NCBI GenBank assembly: GCA_016870425.1
Contig: VGBQ01000185.1
Span: 1-5,049, forward strand
Reading direction: 5' to 3'
Length of the DNA: 5,049 bases
Source of the DNA: Actinomycetota bacterium
Lineage (GTDB): Bacteria; Actinomycetota; Actinomycetes; S36-B12
The translations under genes were made by a program, and so were the position numbers. This document shows positions 1 to 5,049 of this stretch, piece after piece (the first letter of the stretch is position 1; each line of letters begins with the position of its first letter). The notes below the pieces were generated by a model. The model was not told where the DNA came from and did not search any database. It saw only the letters and a program-made list of their open reading frames with translations.

Positions 1-420
1 GATGAGCACGGTGTCATCCCCGGCCACCGTCCCGAGGATCGACCCCCAGTGGGCTCCGTCGAAGGCCGACGCGAGGTACTGGGCACCGCCGGGAGGAGTG
101 CGTACGACGACGATGTTGAGTGAGTGATCGATGGAGACGGCGAGCTCGTGAAGGGCGCGCGCGAGCCGCGTCGACTCGACGGCAGCCTCGGGCCGGTCCG
201 GCGGCTGCTCAGATGTCACCGCGTAGACACTGCGACCATCGCCGGCCGGCACCTTGGCGGCACCGAGCTCCACGAGATCGCGTGAGAGCGTCGCCTGCGT
301 CACGGAGAAGCCTTCGTCAGCGAGGACGGCCCGCAGCTCTTCCTGGGAGTGGATGCTGCGTGTGCTCAGAACGTCGACGATGCGGATCCGCCTCGCGGCC
401 TGGGTGCGCGGACTGCTCAT
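1..420 (-). CDS. argR: Arginine repressor ArgR (C-terminal end cut by the window edge)
   Basis: This is the hexameric transcriptional regulator that binds ARG-box operators when L-arginine is present and represses arginine biosynthesis genes. The visible 140 residues begin at ATG 420 and run in frame off the window at base 1. Family members are about 150-170 residues, so only a short tail is missing. Residues 1-70 form the winged-helix DNA-binding domain, with the recognition-helix motif SVTQATLSRDL (39-49) containing the family's Ser-Arg pair (S46, R47). Residues 85-140 are the oligomerisation and arginine-binding core, including TPPGGAQYLASAFD (108-121) and GTVAGDDTVLI (130-140); the Asp pair D135-D136 is the arginine-contacting pair of the family. 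The start overlaps the argD stop in ATGA. No strong Shine-Dalgarno is visible, only a G-run at 428-431, so translation is probably coupled to argD. As the last gene seen in the operon, it would be autoregulated. Confidence 0.96.
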   Translation of the reverse strand, partial: MSSPRTQAARRIRIVDVLSTRSIHSQEELRAVLADEGFSVTQATLSRDLVELGAAKVPAGDGRSVYAVTSEQPPDRPEAAVESTRLARALHELAVSIDHSLNIVVVRTPPGGAQYLASAFDGAHWGSILGTVAGDDTVLI

Positions 421-1634
421 GTGAGCGCCCCGACGGCAAGGGGCCAGCGCTCCGCGACGAGCGCGAGATCGTCGTCGTCGAGCACGAGCGGCGGTGCCAG
501 GCGGATGACGTCGGACGCGACCGCGTTGACGAGCAGCCCGTGAGCCCGCGCCGACGCCTCAAGATCTGCCGCGCGGGGCTCCGTCAGCACCGCACCCAGC
601 AGGAGTCCGCGACCGCGCACATGGGAGACGTGAGAGGCCCCCGTCACGATCTCGGTCAGCCGCTCACCCGCCACGCGCGCCCGGTCGACGAGCCCGTCGC
701 GCTCGATCACGTCGAGCACGGCGAGCGCGGCAGCGCAGCTCACGGGATTGCCGCCGAAGGTGGAACCGTGACTGCCGGGGCCGAGCAGGCTGGCGGCCTG
801 GCCGAACGCGATGCAGGCGCCGATCGGCAGTCCTCCACCCAGTCCCTTGGCCAGGGTCACCACATCGGGTGACACTCCCTCGGCGTGATGGGCGAACCAC
901 GCACCCGTGCGACCGATACCGGTCTGCACCTCGTCGAGCACGAGCAGCGCGCCGTGCGCATCGCATGCCTCGCGAGCGGCGGAGAGATAACCGGCCGGTG
1001 CCGGAATCACGCCACCCTCACCCTGGATCGGCTCGAGGAAGACCGCGGCGGTATCCCCGTCGACCGCTGCGCGCAGGGAGTCGATGTCGCCGAAGGGCAC
1101 GGTCATCACCTCCCCGGGGAGTGGCCGGAAGGGATCCTGCTTGGGCGGCTGAGCGGTGAGCGCCAGAGCGCCCATGGTGCGGCCGTGGAAGGAGCGCTCT
1201 GCCACGACGACGCGCGTGCGCCCTGTCCGACGCGTCAGCTTGAAGGCAGCCTCGTTGGCCTCCGCGCCGGAGTTGCAGAAGAACACGCGCCCTTCGCGCT
1301 CCCCCGACGGGTCAAGGAGCGCGACGAGCCGCTCGGCGAGGGCAATGGCCGGCAGCGTCATCGCGAGGTTGCTCGTGTGGCCGAGCGTGCCTGCCTGCTC
1401 TGCGACGGCGGTCACGACATCGGGATGCGCATGGCCGAGCGCGTTGACGGCGATGCCGGCGAGCAGGTCGACGTACTCCCTGCCCTCGACATCCCAGACG
1501 CGTGCGCCACGACCGCGCACCAGGGCGATCGGCGGCGTGCCGTAGTTGTCCATGAGCGATCCGCGCCAGCGCTCCTGGACACTCGCCGTGGTGAGGCCGT
1601 CCTGTGCCGCCACCGCGGTCGTGCGCGTGGTCAT
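417..1634 (-). CDS. argD: Acetylornithine aminotransferase ArgD
   Basis: This is a cytoplasmic PLP-dependent class III (fold type I) aminotransferase of 405 residues, the usual family length. It interconverts N-acetylglutamate semialdehyde plus glutamate with N-acetylornithine plus 2-oxoglutarate. Landmarks are NSGAEANEAAFK (121-132, PLP-phosphate region), FHGRT (149-153), E201 in LEPIQGEGG, LVLDEVQTG with PLP-pyridine Asp D234, TLAKGLGGGLPIGA with Schiff-base Lys K263, TFGGNPVS (292-299), and IRLAPPL with substrate-carboxylate Arg R378. The ATG at 1634 overlaps the argB stop as ATGA and has a good Shine-Dalgarno GGGGAG at 1640-1645, 5 nt upstream. The gene ends in an ATGA overlap with argR. 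Relatives such as succinylornithine or N-succinyldiaminopimelate aminotransferases share these motifs, and ArgD can also serve lysine synthesis (DapC activity) in some bacteria. The operon context makes ArgD the clear primary call. Confidence 0.97.
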   Translation of the reverse strand: MTTRTTAVAAQDGLTTASVQERWRGSLMDNYGTPPIALVRGRGARVWDVEGREYVDLLAGIAVNALGHAHPDVVTAVAEQAGTLGHTSNLAMTLPAIALAERLVALLDPSGEREGRVFFCNSGAEANEAAFKLTRRTGRTRVVVAERSFHGRTMGALALTAQPPKQDPFRPLPGEVMTVPFGDIDSLRAAVDGDTAAVFLEPIQGEGGVIPAPAGYLSAAREACDAHGALLVLDEVQTGIGRTGAWFAHHAEGVSPDVVTLAKGLGGGLPIGACIAFGQAASLLGPGSHGSTFGGNPVSCAAALAVLDVIERDGLVDRARVAGERLTEIVTGASHVSHVRGRGLLLGAVLTEPRAADLEASARAHGLLVNAVASDVIRLAPPLVLDDDDLALVAERWPLAVGALT

Positions 1635-2509
1635 GCTGGCTCCCCGTCGGGAAGGACCATCGTCCCTACGCCGGTGTCGGTGAAGACCTCGACGAGGAGC
1701 CCGTGCGGGACGCGGCCATCGATGACGTGCGCCCGCGGCACCCCGCCTTCGACGGCGCGCAGGCAGGCCTCCATCTTGGGCACCATGCCGGATTCCAGGG
1801 CGGGGAGCAGGTCGCGCAGTGCGCTCGCGCGAATCTCAGCGATGACCTCCGTGCTCGCCGGCCAGTCGGCGTAGAGACCAGGGACGTCCGTGAGCACGAC
1901 GAGCTTCTCCGCACCGAGCGCCACGGCTAGTGCGGCAGCGGCCGTGTCGGCGTTGACGTTGTGCGCGGTGCCGGCGGCATCGGGTGCCACCGTCGAGACC
2001 ACCGGGATGCGCCCGTCATCCAGCAGGGCGGTGACGAACTCCGGACGCACTTCGACGACGTCACCCACGAGGCCGAGGTCCACCTCGGCTCCATCGACCA
2101 CGGTGCCGCGGCGCTCAGCCAGGAAGAGATGCGCATCCTCGCCGGAGAGACCGACGGCAAAGGGCCCGTGCGCGTTGATGAGCGTGACGATCTCCCGCTG
2201 CACCTGTCCCGTGAGGACCATCCGGACGACATCCATTGCTTCGGGCGTGGTGACGCGCAGGCCGCCGCGGAACTCACTGGCGATGCCCACGCGATCGAGC
2301 ATCGCGGAGATCTGCGGGCCGCCGCCGTGGACGACGACGGGGCGCAGCCCCGCGAGGCGGAGGAAGACGATGTCTTCAGCGAATGCCCGCTTGAGAGCGT
2401 CGTCAGTCATGGCGTTGCCGCCGTACTTGACGACGACGGTGGCGCCGCGGAAGCGCTCGAGCCACGGCAGCGCCTCGGCGAGGACGGAGGCCTTGTCCTG
2501 CGCGCTCAT
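1631..2509 (-). CDS. argB: Acetylglutamate kinase ArgB, arginine-sensitive type
   Basis: This amino acid kinase family enzyme of 292 residues phosphorylates the gamma-carboxylate of N-acetyl-L-glutamate with ATP, the normally controlled step of the cyclic pathway. Landmarks are VVKYGGNAM (26-34, nucleotide-site Lys K28), HGGGPQ (61-66), GLSGEDA (120-126), NVNADTAAAALA (184-195, substrate and Asp region), LTDVPGLY (206-213) and SGMVPKMEAC (240-249, Lys K245). About 20 residues precede the beta strand with K28, matching the N-terminal helix of hexameric, arginine-inhibited kinases. The C-terminal stretch HVIDGRVPHGLLVEVFTDTG plus VGT (261-283) matches the arginine-site signature of that class (H269, E274, GxGT). 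The frame stays open upstream to 2674, but homology begins at MSAQDKASVL and ATG 2509 makes an ATGA overlap with the argJ stop. No purine-rich Shine-Dalgarno is visible upstream, so expression probably relies on coupling to argJ. Confidence 0.97.
   Translation of the reverse strand: MSAQDKASVLAEALPWLERFRGATVVVKYGGNAMTDDALKRAFAEDIVFLRLAGLRPVVVHGGGPQISAMLDRVGIASEFRGGLRVTTPEAMDVVRMVLTGQVQREIVTLINAHGPFAVGLSGEDAHLFLAERRGTVVDGAEVDLGLVGDVVEVRPEFVTALLDDGRIPVVSTVAPDAAGTAHNVNADTAAAALAVALGAEKLVVLTDVPGLYADWPASTEVIAEIRASALRDLLPALESGMVPKMEACLRAVEGGVPRAHVIDGRVPHGLLVEVFTDTGVGTMVLPDGEPA
1640..1645 (-). promoter_or_regulatory. Ribosome binding site of argD
   Basis: GGGGAG on the minus strand lies within the 3' end of argB, 5 nt before ATG 1634. 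It supports that start and suggests argD can recruit ribosomes independently as well as by coupling through the ATGA overlap. Confidence 0.65.
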
Positions 2510-3672
2510 GTGGAGTACGCCGAGTTCTCGTGGACGTAGTCGGCCGTGAGGTCGTTGGTCCACACGGTTGCCTCCGCCTCCCCCGCGGCGAGGTCGATCG
2601 CGATGCGTATGGTGCGACCCGTCATGTCGACGAGGTCGCGCGCATCCCCCGCGGCCCCGTCTCGACACACCCACACGTCGTTGATGGCCACATCGACCTG
2701 GTCAGCGGCGAAGGTGGCCGACGTGGTGCCAATGGCGGAGAGCACTCGACCCCAGTTGGGATCTTCGCCATGGATCGCGCACTTGAGCAGATTGCTCCGC
2801 GCGACGGCCCGCGCGACCTCGACCGCATCGTCCTCCGTGCGTGCTCGTGCCACAGTGATGGCGATGTCCTTGCTCGCTCCCTCAGCGTCGCCGATCAACT
2901 GCAGCGCGAGCTCGGCGCACGCTGCGGAGATCGCCTCGGCGAGAGCTGCGGGCGTGGGCTGGACCATGGCCGCGCCGCTCGCCATGGCGATGACCGCGTC
3001 GTTGGTGGACATGCACCCGTCGGAGTCGATGCGATCGAAGGTGACACGGGTGGCTGCCGCAAGTGCCTGAGCGAGCGTGTCCGGGTGGGCCACGGCATCG
3101 GTCGTGATCACGACGAGCATGGTGGCTAGGCCGGGCGCGAGCATTCCCGCGCCCTTGGCCATGCCGCCCACGGTGAAGCCGTCGCCACGCACGGTGACGA
3201 CCTTGGGCACCGTGTCCGTCGTCATGATGGAGATGGCCGCATCCATCCCGCCATCCGCACTGAGCGCTGCTGCCGCAGCGTTGACGCCGGGAAGCAGGAG
3301 GTCCATGGGCAGGCGCTCGCCAATGAGTCCGGTGGAGCAGACGCCGACTTCTCCCGCGCCGGTCGCCACACCCGCCGCGCTCAACATCTCGGCCACGTGC
3401 TCCGCCGTGCGGTGCGTGTCAGCGAATCCCTCCGGACCCGTGCAGGCATTGGCACCGCCGGAATTGAGCACGACCGCGTGCAACTCACCGTCGGCAACCG
3501 CCTGGCGCGTCCAGAGCACGGGCGCAGCGGGAAACCGGTTCGAGGTGAAGACCGCCGCGGCCGACTGGAGGGGGCCGTCGTTCACGACCAGGGCCAGGTC
3601 GGGACGCCCGCTCGCCTTGAGCCCCGCCGTGACTCCGGCAGCACGGAATCCCTGGGGCGCGGTCACGGTCAC
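2506..3672 (-). CDS. argJ: Glutamate N-acetyltransferase / ornithine acetyltransferase ArgJ
   Basis: ArgJ transfers the acetyl group from N-acetylornithine to glutamate, releasing ornithine and regenerating N-acetylglutamate. Some members also use acetyl-CoA to make N-acetylglutamate, and the sequence alone does not decide this. The 388-residue precursor has the expected self-cleavage site in KGAGMLAPGLATML. Cleavage would fall between A183 and the nucleophile T184, giving alpha (1-183) and beta (184-388) chains. CSTGLIGERLP (112-122) holds the oxyanion-hole Thr-Gly pair (T114-G115). Other conserved blocks are SDGCMSTND (217-225), HGEDPNWGR (301-309) and the C-terminal NSAYST (383-388). The GTG at 3672 is chosen as start because it overlaps the argC stop (GTGA) and sits 7 nt downstream of a clear AGGAG. 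The next in-frame GTG, at 3666, is a weaker alternative two codons later. The frame is open to 4263, but that extension only reads argC out of frame. Confidence 0.97.
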   Translation of the reverse strand: MTVTAPQGFRAAGVTAGLKASGRPDLALVVNDGPLQSAAAVFTSNRFPAAPVLWTRQAVADGELHAVVLNSGGANACTGPEGFADTHRTAEHVAEMLSAAGVATGAGEVGVCSTGLIGERLPMDLLLPGVNAAAAALSADGGMDAAISIMTTDTVPKVVTVRGDGFTVGGMAKGAGMLAPGLATMLVVITTDAVAHPDTLAQALAAATRVTFDRIDSDGCMSTNDAVIAMASGAAMVQPTPAALAEAISAACAELALQLIGDAEGASKDIAITVARARTEDDAVEVARAVARSNLLKCAIHGEDPNWGRVLSAIGTTSATFAADQVDVAINDVWVCRDGAAGDARDLVDMTGRTIRIAIDLAAGEAEATVWTNDLTADYVHENSAYST

Positions 3673-4697
3673 GGGGCAACTCCTACATCGGTGAGGCCGG
3701 CGCTCTCGGCGAGTCCCAGCATGAGGTTGGCATTTTGGAGGGCCTGGCCCGCCGCACCCTTGATGAGGTTGTCGAGCGCTGCCACCACCACCGCGCGACC
3801 CACACGGGGATCGGCAGCCGCTTGCAGGTGCACGGCGTTGCCGCCGAGCGTCGACGATGTCTGCGGCCACTGGCCGGCGGGGAGGAGGTGCACGAATCGC
3901 TCCCCGGCGTACGCCGCATGCAGGCATTCGCGCAGGTCGTCGGTCGTCACTCCCTCGGCGAGATCCGCCGAGCACGCGGCCAGGATGCCGCGCGGCATGG
4001 GAGCGAGAAGCGGGGTGAAGGACACGCGCACCGATGCACCGGATGCATGGCCGAGCGCCTCCTCCATCTCGGGCGTGTGCTGGTGCACTCCCCCGACCTT
4101 GTAGGCAGACATGGATCCCATCACCTGCGAGGCGAGCAGTGTCTCCGAGGGAGAGCGGCCGGCACCCGATGTGCCCGATGCCGCAACCACGCTGATGACC
4201 GAGTCGATGAGTCCCTCGGCGAGGAGGGGTGCCAGCGCGAGGGACACGGCCGTCGGGTAGCACCCGGGGTTGGCGACGCGCGTTGCTTCGGCCACCTGCG
4301 CACGCACCCCGGGCAACTCGGGCATGCCGTAGACCCAGTGGCCGGCGTAGGAATCGTTGTAGAACGCCTTCCAGGCGGACTCATCCTCAAGCCGGAAATC
4401 GGCGCCGAGGTCCACGATGCGCTGGTCGGCAGGCAGGGCACGCACGAGACCGGCTGACTCACCATGGGGCAGCGCGAGGAAGACGACGTCGGCATCGCGC
4501 AGGGCGTCGGGCTCTGCGGCCACCAGGGCGCGGTCGGCCAGTGCGGGGAGTTGGGGGTGCACCTCGCCGAGGCGGCGGCCGGCCTTGGAGCCCGCGGCGA
4601 CGGCCCCCACCTCGAAGTCGGGGTGCCCCAGGAGCAGCCGCAGGAGCTCGCCCCCGGCATAGCCGGAGGCGCCGGCGACGGAGGCAGTCAGGGGCAT
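3669..4697 (-). CDS. argC: N-acetyl-gamma-glutamyl-phosphate reductase ArgC
   Basis: This NADPH-dependent reductase converts N-acetylglutamyl 5-phosphate to N-acetylglutamate 5-semialdehyde in the cytoplasm. The 342 residues match the type 1 (long) family. They show a Rossmann nucleotide-binding start GASGYAGGELLRLL (9-22), LGADFR (97-102), the catalytic-cysteine motif NPGCYPT (143-149, C146), SGTSGAGR (174-181), GVHQHTPEMEE (203-213, conserved His pair H205/H207), and the C-terminal NLIKGAAGQALQNANLML block (310-327). I chose ATG 4697 (MPLTASVAG) because the fold begins straight after it and a candidate -10 element lies 7 nt upstream, which suggests a leaderless mRNA; there is no Shine-Dalgarno before it. 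An in-frame ATG at 4715 would add six residues (MRILSR) but lies inside the operator-like dyad. First gene of the arg operon; its stop overlaps the argJ start. Confidence 0.96.
   Translation of the reverse strand: MPLTASVAGASGYAGGELLRLLLGHPDFEVGAVAAGSKAGRRLGEVHPQLPALADRALVAAEPDALRDADVVFLALPHGESAGLVRALPADQRIVDLGADFRLEDESAWKAFYNDSYAGHWVYGMPELPGVRAQVAEATRVANPGCYPTAVSLALAPLLAEGLIDSVISVVAASGTSGAGRSPSETLLASQVMGSMSAYKVGGVHQHTPEMEEALGHASGASVRVSFTPLLAPMPRGILAACSADLAEGVTTDDLRECLHAAYAGERFVHLLPAGQWPQTSSTLGGNAVHLQAAADPRVGRAVVVAALDNLIKGAAGQALQNANLMLGLAESAGLTDVGVAP
3680..3684 (-). promoter_or_regulatory. Ribosome binding site of argJ
   Basis: AGGAG on the minus strand lies inside the last codons of argC, 7 nt before GTG 3672. 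It is the best Shine-Dalgarno in the operon and decides in favour of the GTG start over any upstream extension. Confidence 0.75.
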
Positions 4698-4704
4698 GCG
4701 GGAA

Positions 4705-4733
4705 AGTATACGCATACTCGCATAGTTCCTCAG
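4705..4733 (-). promoter_or_regulatory. Candidate sigma-70-type promoter for argC, probably leaderless
   Basis: On the minus strand, TATACT (4710-4705) matches the -10 consensus TATAAT at five of six bases. CTGAGG (4733-4728), 17 bp upstream, matches the -35 consensus TTGACA at three of six; it overlaps the pheT stop codon. The -10 ends 7 nt before ATG 4697, so initiation at the usual distance would fall on or beside the A of the start codon, giving a leaderless argC mRNA. Leaderless messages are common in actinomycetes. The AT-rich patch stands out against the high-GC surroundings. This is a prediction from spacing and consensus only. Confidence 0.6.
4707..4724 (-). promoter_or_regulatory. 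Candidate ArgR operator (ARG box) in front of argC
   Basis: The minus strand reads TATGCGAGTATGCGTATA, an imperfect 18-bp dyad with 12 of 18 positions symmetric and half-sites TATGCG and CGTATA. ARG boxes are 18-bp, weakly palindromic, AT-rich sites, and this one has the right length, symmetry and position. It overlaps the -10 element and part of the spacer of the proposed promoter, so a bound repressor would block RNA polymerase. TATGCG also occurs twice as a direct repeat (4724-4719 and 4716-4711). argR as a downstream member of the same operon supports the idea. No second adjacent box is obvious. Confidence 0.6.
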
Positions 4734-5049
4734 CCCCCGCGTAGGACCGCCCCATGGCGCCGGGCGGCCTCAGCGATCCCGCCCTCGCGGGCTGCGGCGA
4801 TCTCCTCAGCCGACAGGGTGCGATCGCTCGCCCGGAACCTCAGCGCGAAGGCCAGGGACCGATGCCCCTCGGGCACCTGCGGACCGGCGTACACATCGAA
4901 CAGGCGGACGTCCTCGCACAACTCCCCCGCGCCGTCGCGCACGGCGTCGGCGACGTCAGCCGCCGGCACCGAGTCGGCGACGACGAGCGCGATGTCCTCC
5001 TTGGCCACGGGCGGTGTCCGGACGTCAGGCGCAGGGGCCACATCGTGCG
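4730..5049 (-). CDS. pheT: Phenylalanine--tRNA ligase beta subunit PheT (C-terminal fragment)
   Basis: Only the last 105 residues are in the window; the gene continues past base 5049. PheT pairs with PheS in an (alpha-beta)2 enzyme that charges tRNA-Phe. The fragment is the ferredoxin-fold anticodon-binding (FDX-ACB) domain that ends bacterial PheT. Counting from the first complete codon, TPPVAKEDIALVV (11-23) is the opening strand, VRLFDVYAGPQVPEG (47-61) the central block, and SLAFALRFRASDRTLSAEEI (64-83) the strongly conserved FRxxDRTL segment. The protein ends normally at VLRGG with TGA at 4730-4732. An internal GTG at 5041 could be mistaken for a start, but the frame is open to the edge and homology continues upstream. 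pheST next to argC is a recurrent actinobacterial arrangement. The 32-bp gap shows no terminator hairpin, so some readthrough into argC is possible. Confidence 0.95.
   Translation of the reverse strand, partial: HDVAPAPDVRTPPVAKEDIALVVADSVPAADVADAVRDGAGELCEDVRLFDVYAGPQVPEGHRSLAFALRFRASDRTLSAEEIAAAREGGIAEAARRHGAVLRGG

Noticed and set aside
120..872. A 250-codon plus-strand frame spanning argR and argD
   Set aside because: It is antisense to ArgR and ArgD motifs, Arg/Ala-rich, and has no recognisable domain.
885..1874. A 329-codon open frame on the plus strand across argD and into argB
   Set aside because: It is antisense to two genes with complete catalytic motifs. Its translation is rich in Arg, Gly and His with no recognisable domain, as expected from a high-GC shadow frame.
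2510..2674. N-terminal extension of the argB frame up to 2674
   Set aside because: It is out-of-frame argJ sequence with a Gly/Arg-rich composition. Family length and the ATGA overlap support ATG 2509.
1890..3129. Long plus-strand open frames opposite argB and argJ (1890-2549, 1961-2539, 2530-3129)
   Set aside because: They are low-complexity Ser/Arg/Thr-rich or Asp/Gly/His-rich translations mirroring codon bias of the true genes, with no family motif and no plausible promoter.
3673..4263. N-terminal extension of the argJ frame up to 4263
   Set aside because: This part reads argC out of frame. ArgJ homology begins just after GTG 3672, which has a good Shine-Dalgarno and a GTGA overlap.
4698..4729. 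An intrinsic terminator between pheT and argC
   Set aside because: The gap is only 32 bp and has no GC-rich hairpin followed by a T run. Its symmetry is better explained as an operator.
3397..4744. Plus-strand open frames opposite argC and argJ (3397-4104, 3735-4457, 4229-4744)
   Set aside because: They mirror conserved arg coding sequence on the other strand. No domain is recognisable, and low stop-codon density in GC-rich DNA explains their length.
1..5049. A novel defence, mobile or otherwise undescribed system
   Set aside because: Every stretch over 50 bp is covered by a recognised housekeeping gene. I saw no transposase, integrase, repeat array, tRNA or unknown protein.

Overview
This window is a compact piece of a high-GC (by eye about two thirds G+C) bacterial chromosome, and every gene lies on the minus strand. 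Read 5'->3' on that strand, the order is the 3' end of pheT, then argC, argJ, argB, argD and the 5' part of argR. The linkage pheT-argCJBD-argR, the strong third-position G/C preference, a GTG start and a probable leaderless promoter all point to an actinomycete (Actinomycetota). Genus cannot be read from the sequence alone.

Layout (plus-strand coordinates): 5049-4730 is the C-terminal anticodon-binding domain of the phenylalanyl-tRNA synthetase beta chain. A 32-bp gap (4698-4729) follows, holding a candidate promoter and a dyad that looks like an ArgR operator. Then come argC (4697-3669), argJ (3672-2506), argB (2509-1631), argD (1634-417) and argR (420-1, running off the window). Each of the four junctions inside the arg operon is a 4-base stop/start overlap (one GTGA, three ATGA). 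The operon is therefore probably one translationally coupled transcript.

Together the genes encode the middle of arginine synthesis. ArgB phosphorylates N-acetylglutamate, ArgC reduces the acyl phosphate to the semialdehyde, and ArgD transaminates it to N-acetylornithine. ArgJ releases ornithine and passes the acetyl group back to glutamate, giving the economical acetyl cycle. ArgR, last in the window, is the arginine-responsive repressor expected to close the loop at the operator in front of argC. ArgB carries the arginine-sensing signature of the feedback-inhibited kinase class, so control appears to act on both enzyme activity and transcription. argF is not between argD and argR, where some actinomycetes have it.

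I see no mobile element, CRISPR array, RNA gene or unknown protein. The window is mostly a textbook arginine operon. Its most interesting part is the roughly 45-bp pheT-argC junction, where a pheT stop codon, a promoter, an operator-like dyad, alternative argC starts and a possible 11-codon mini-ORF overlap one another.
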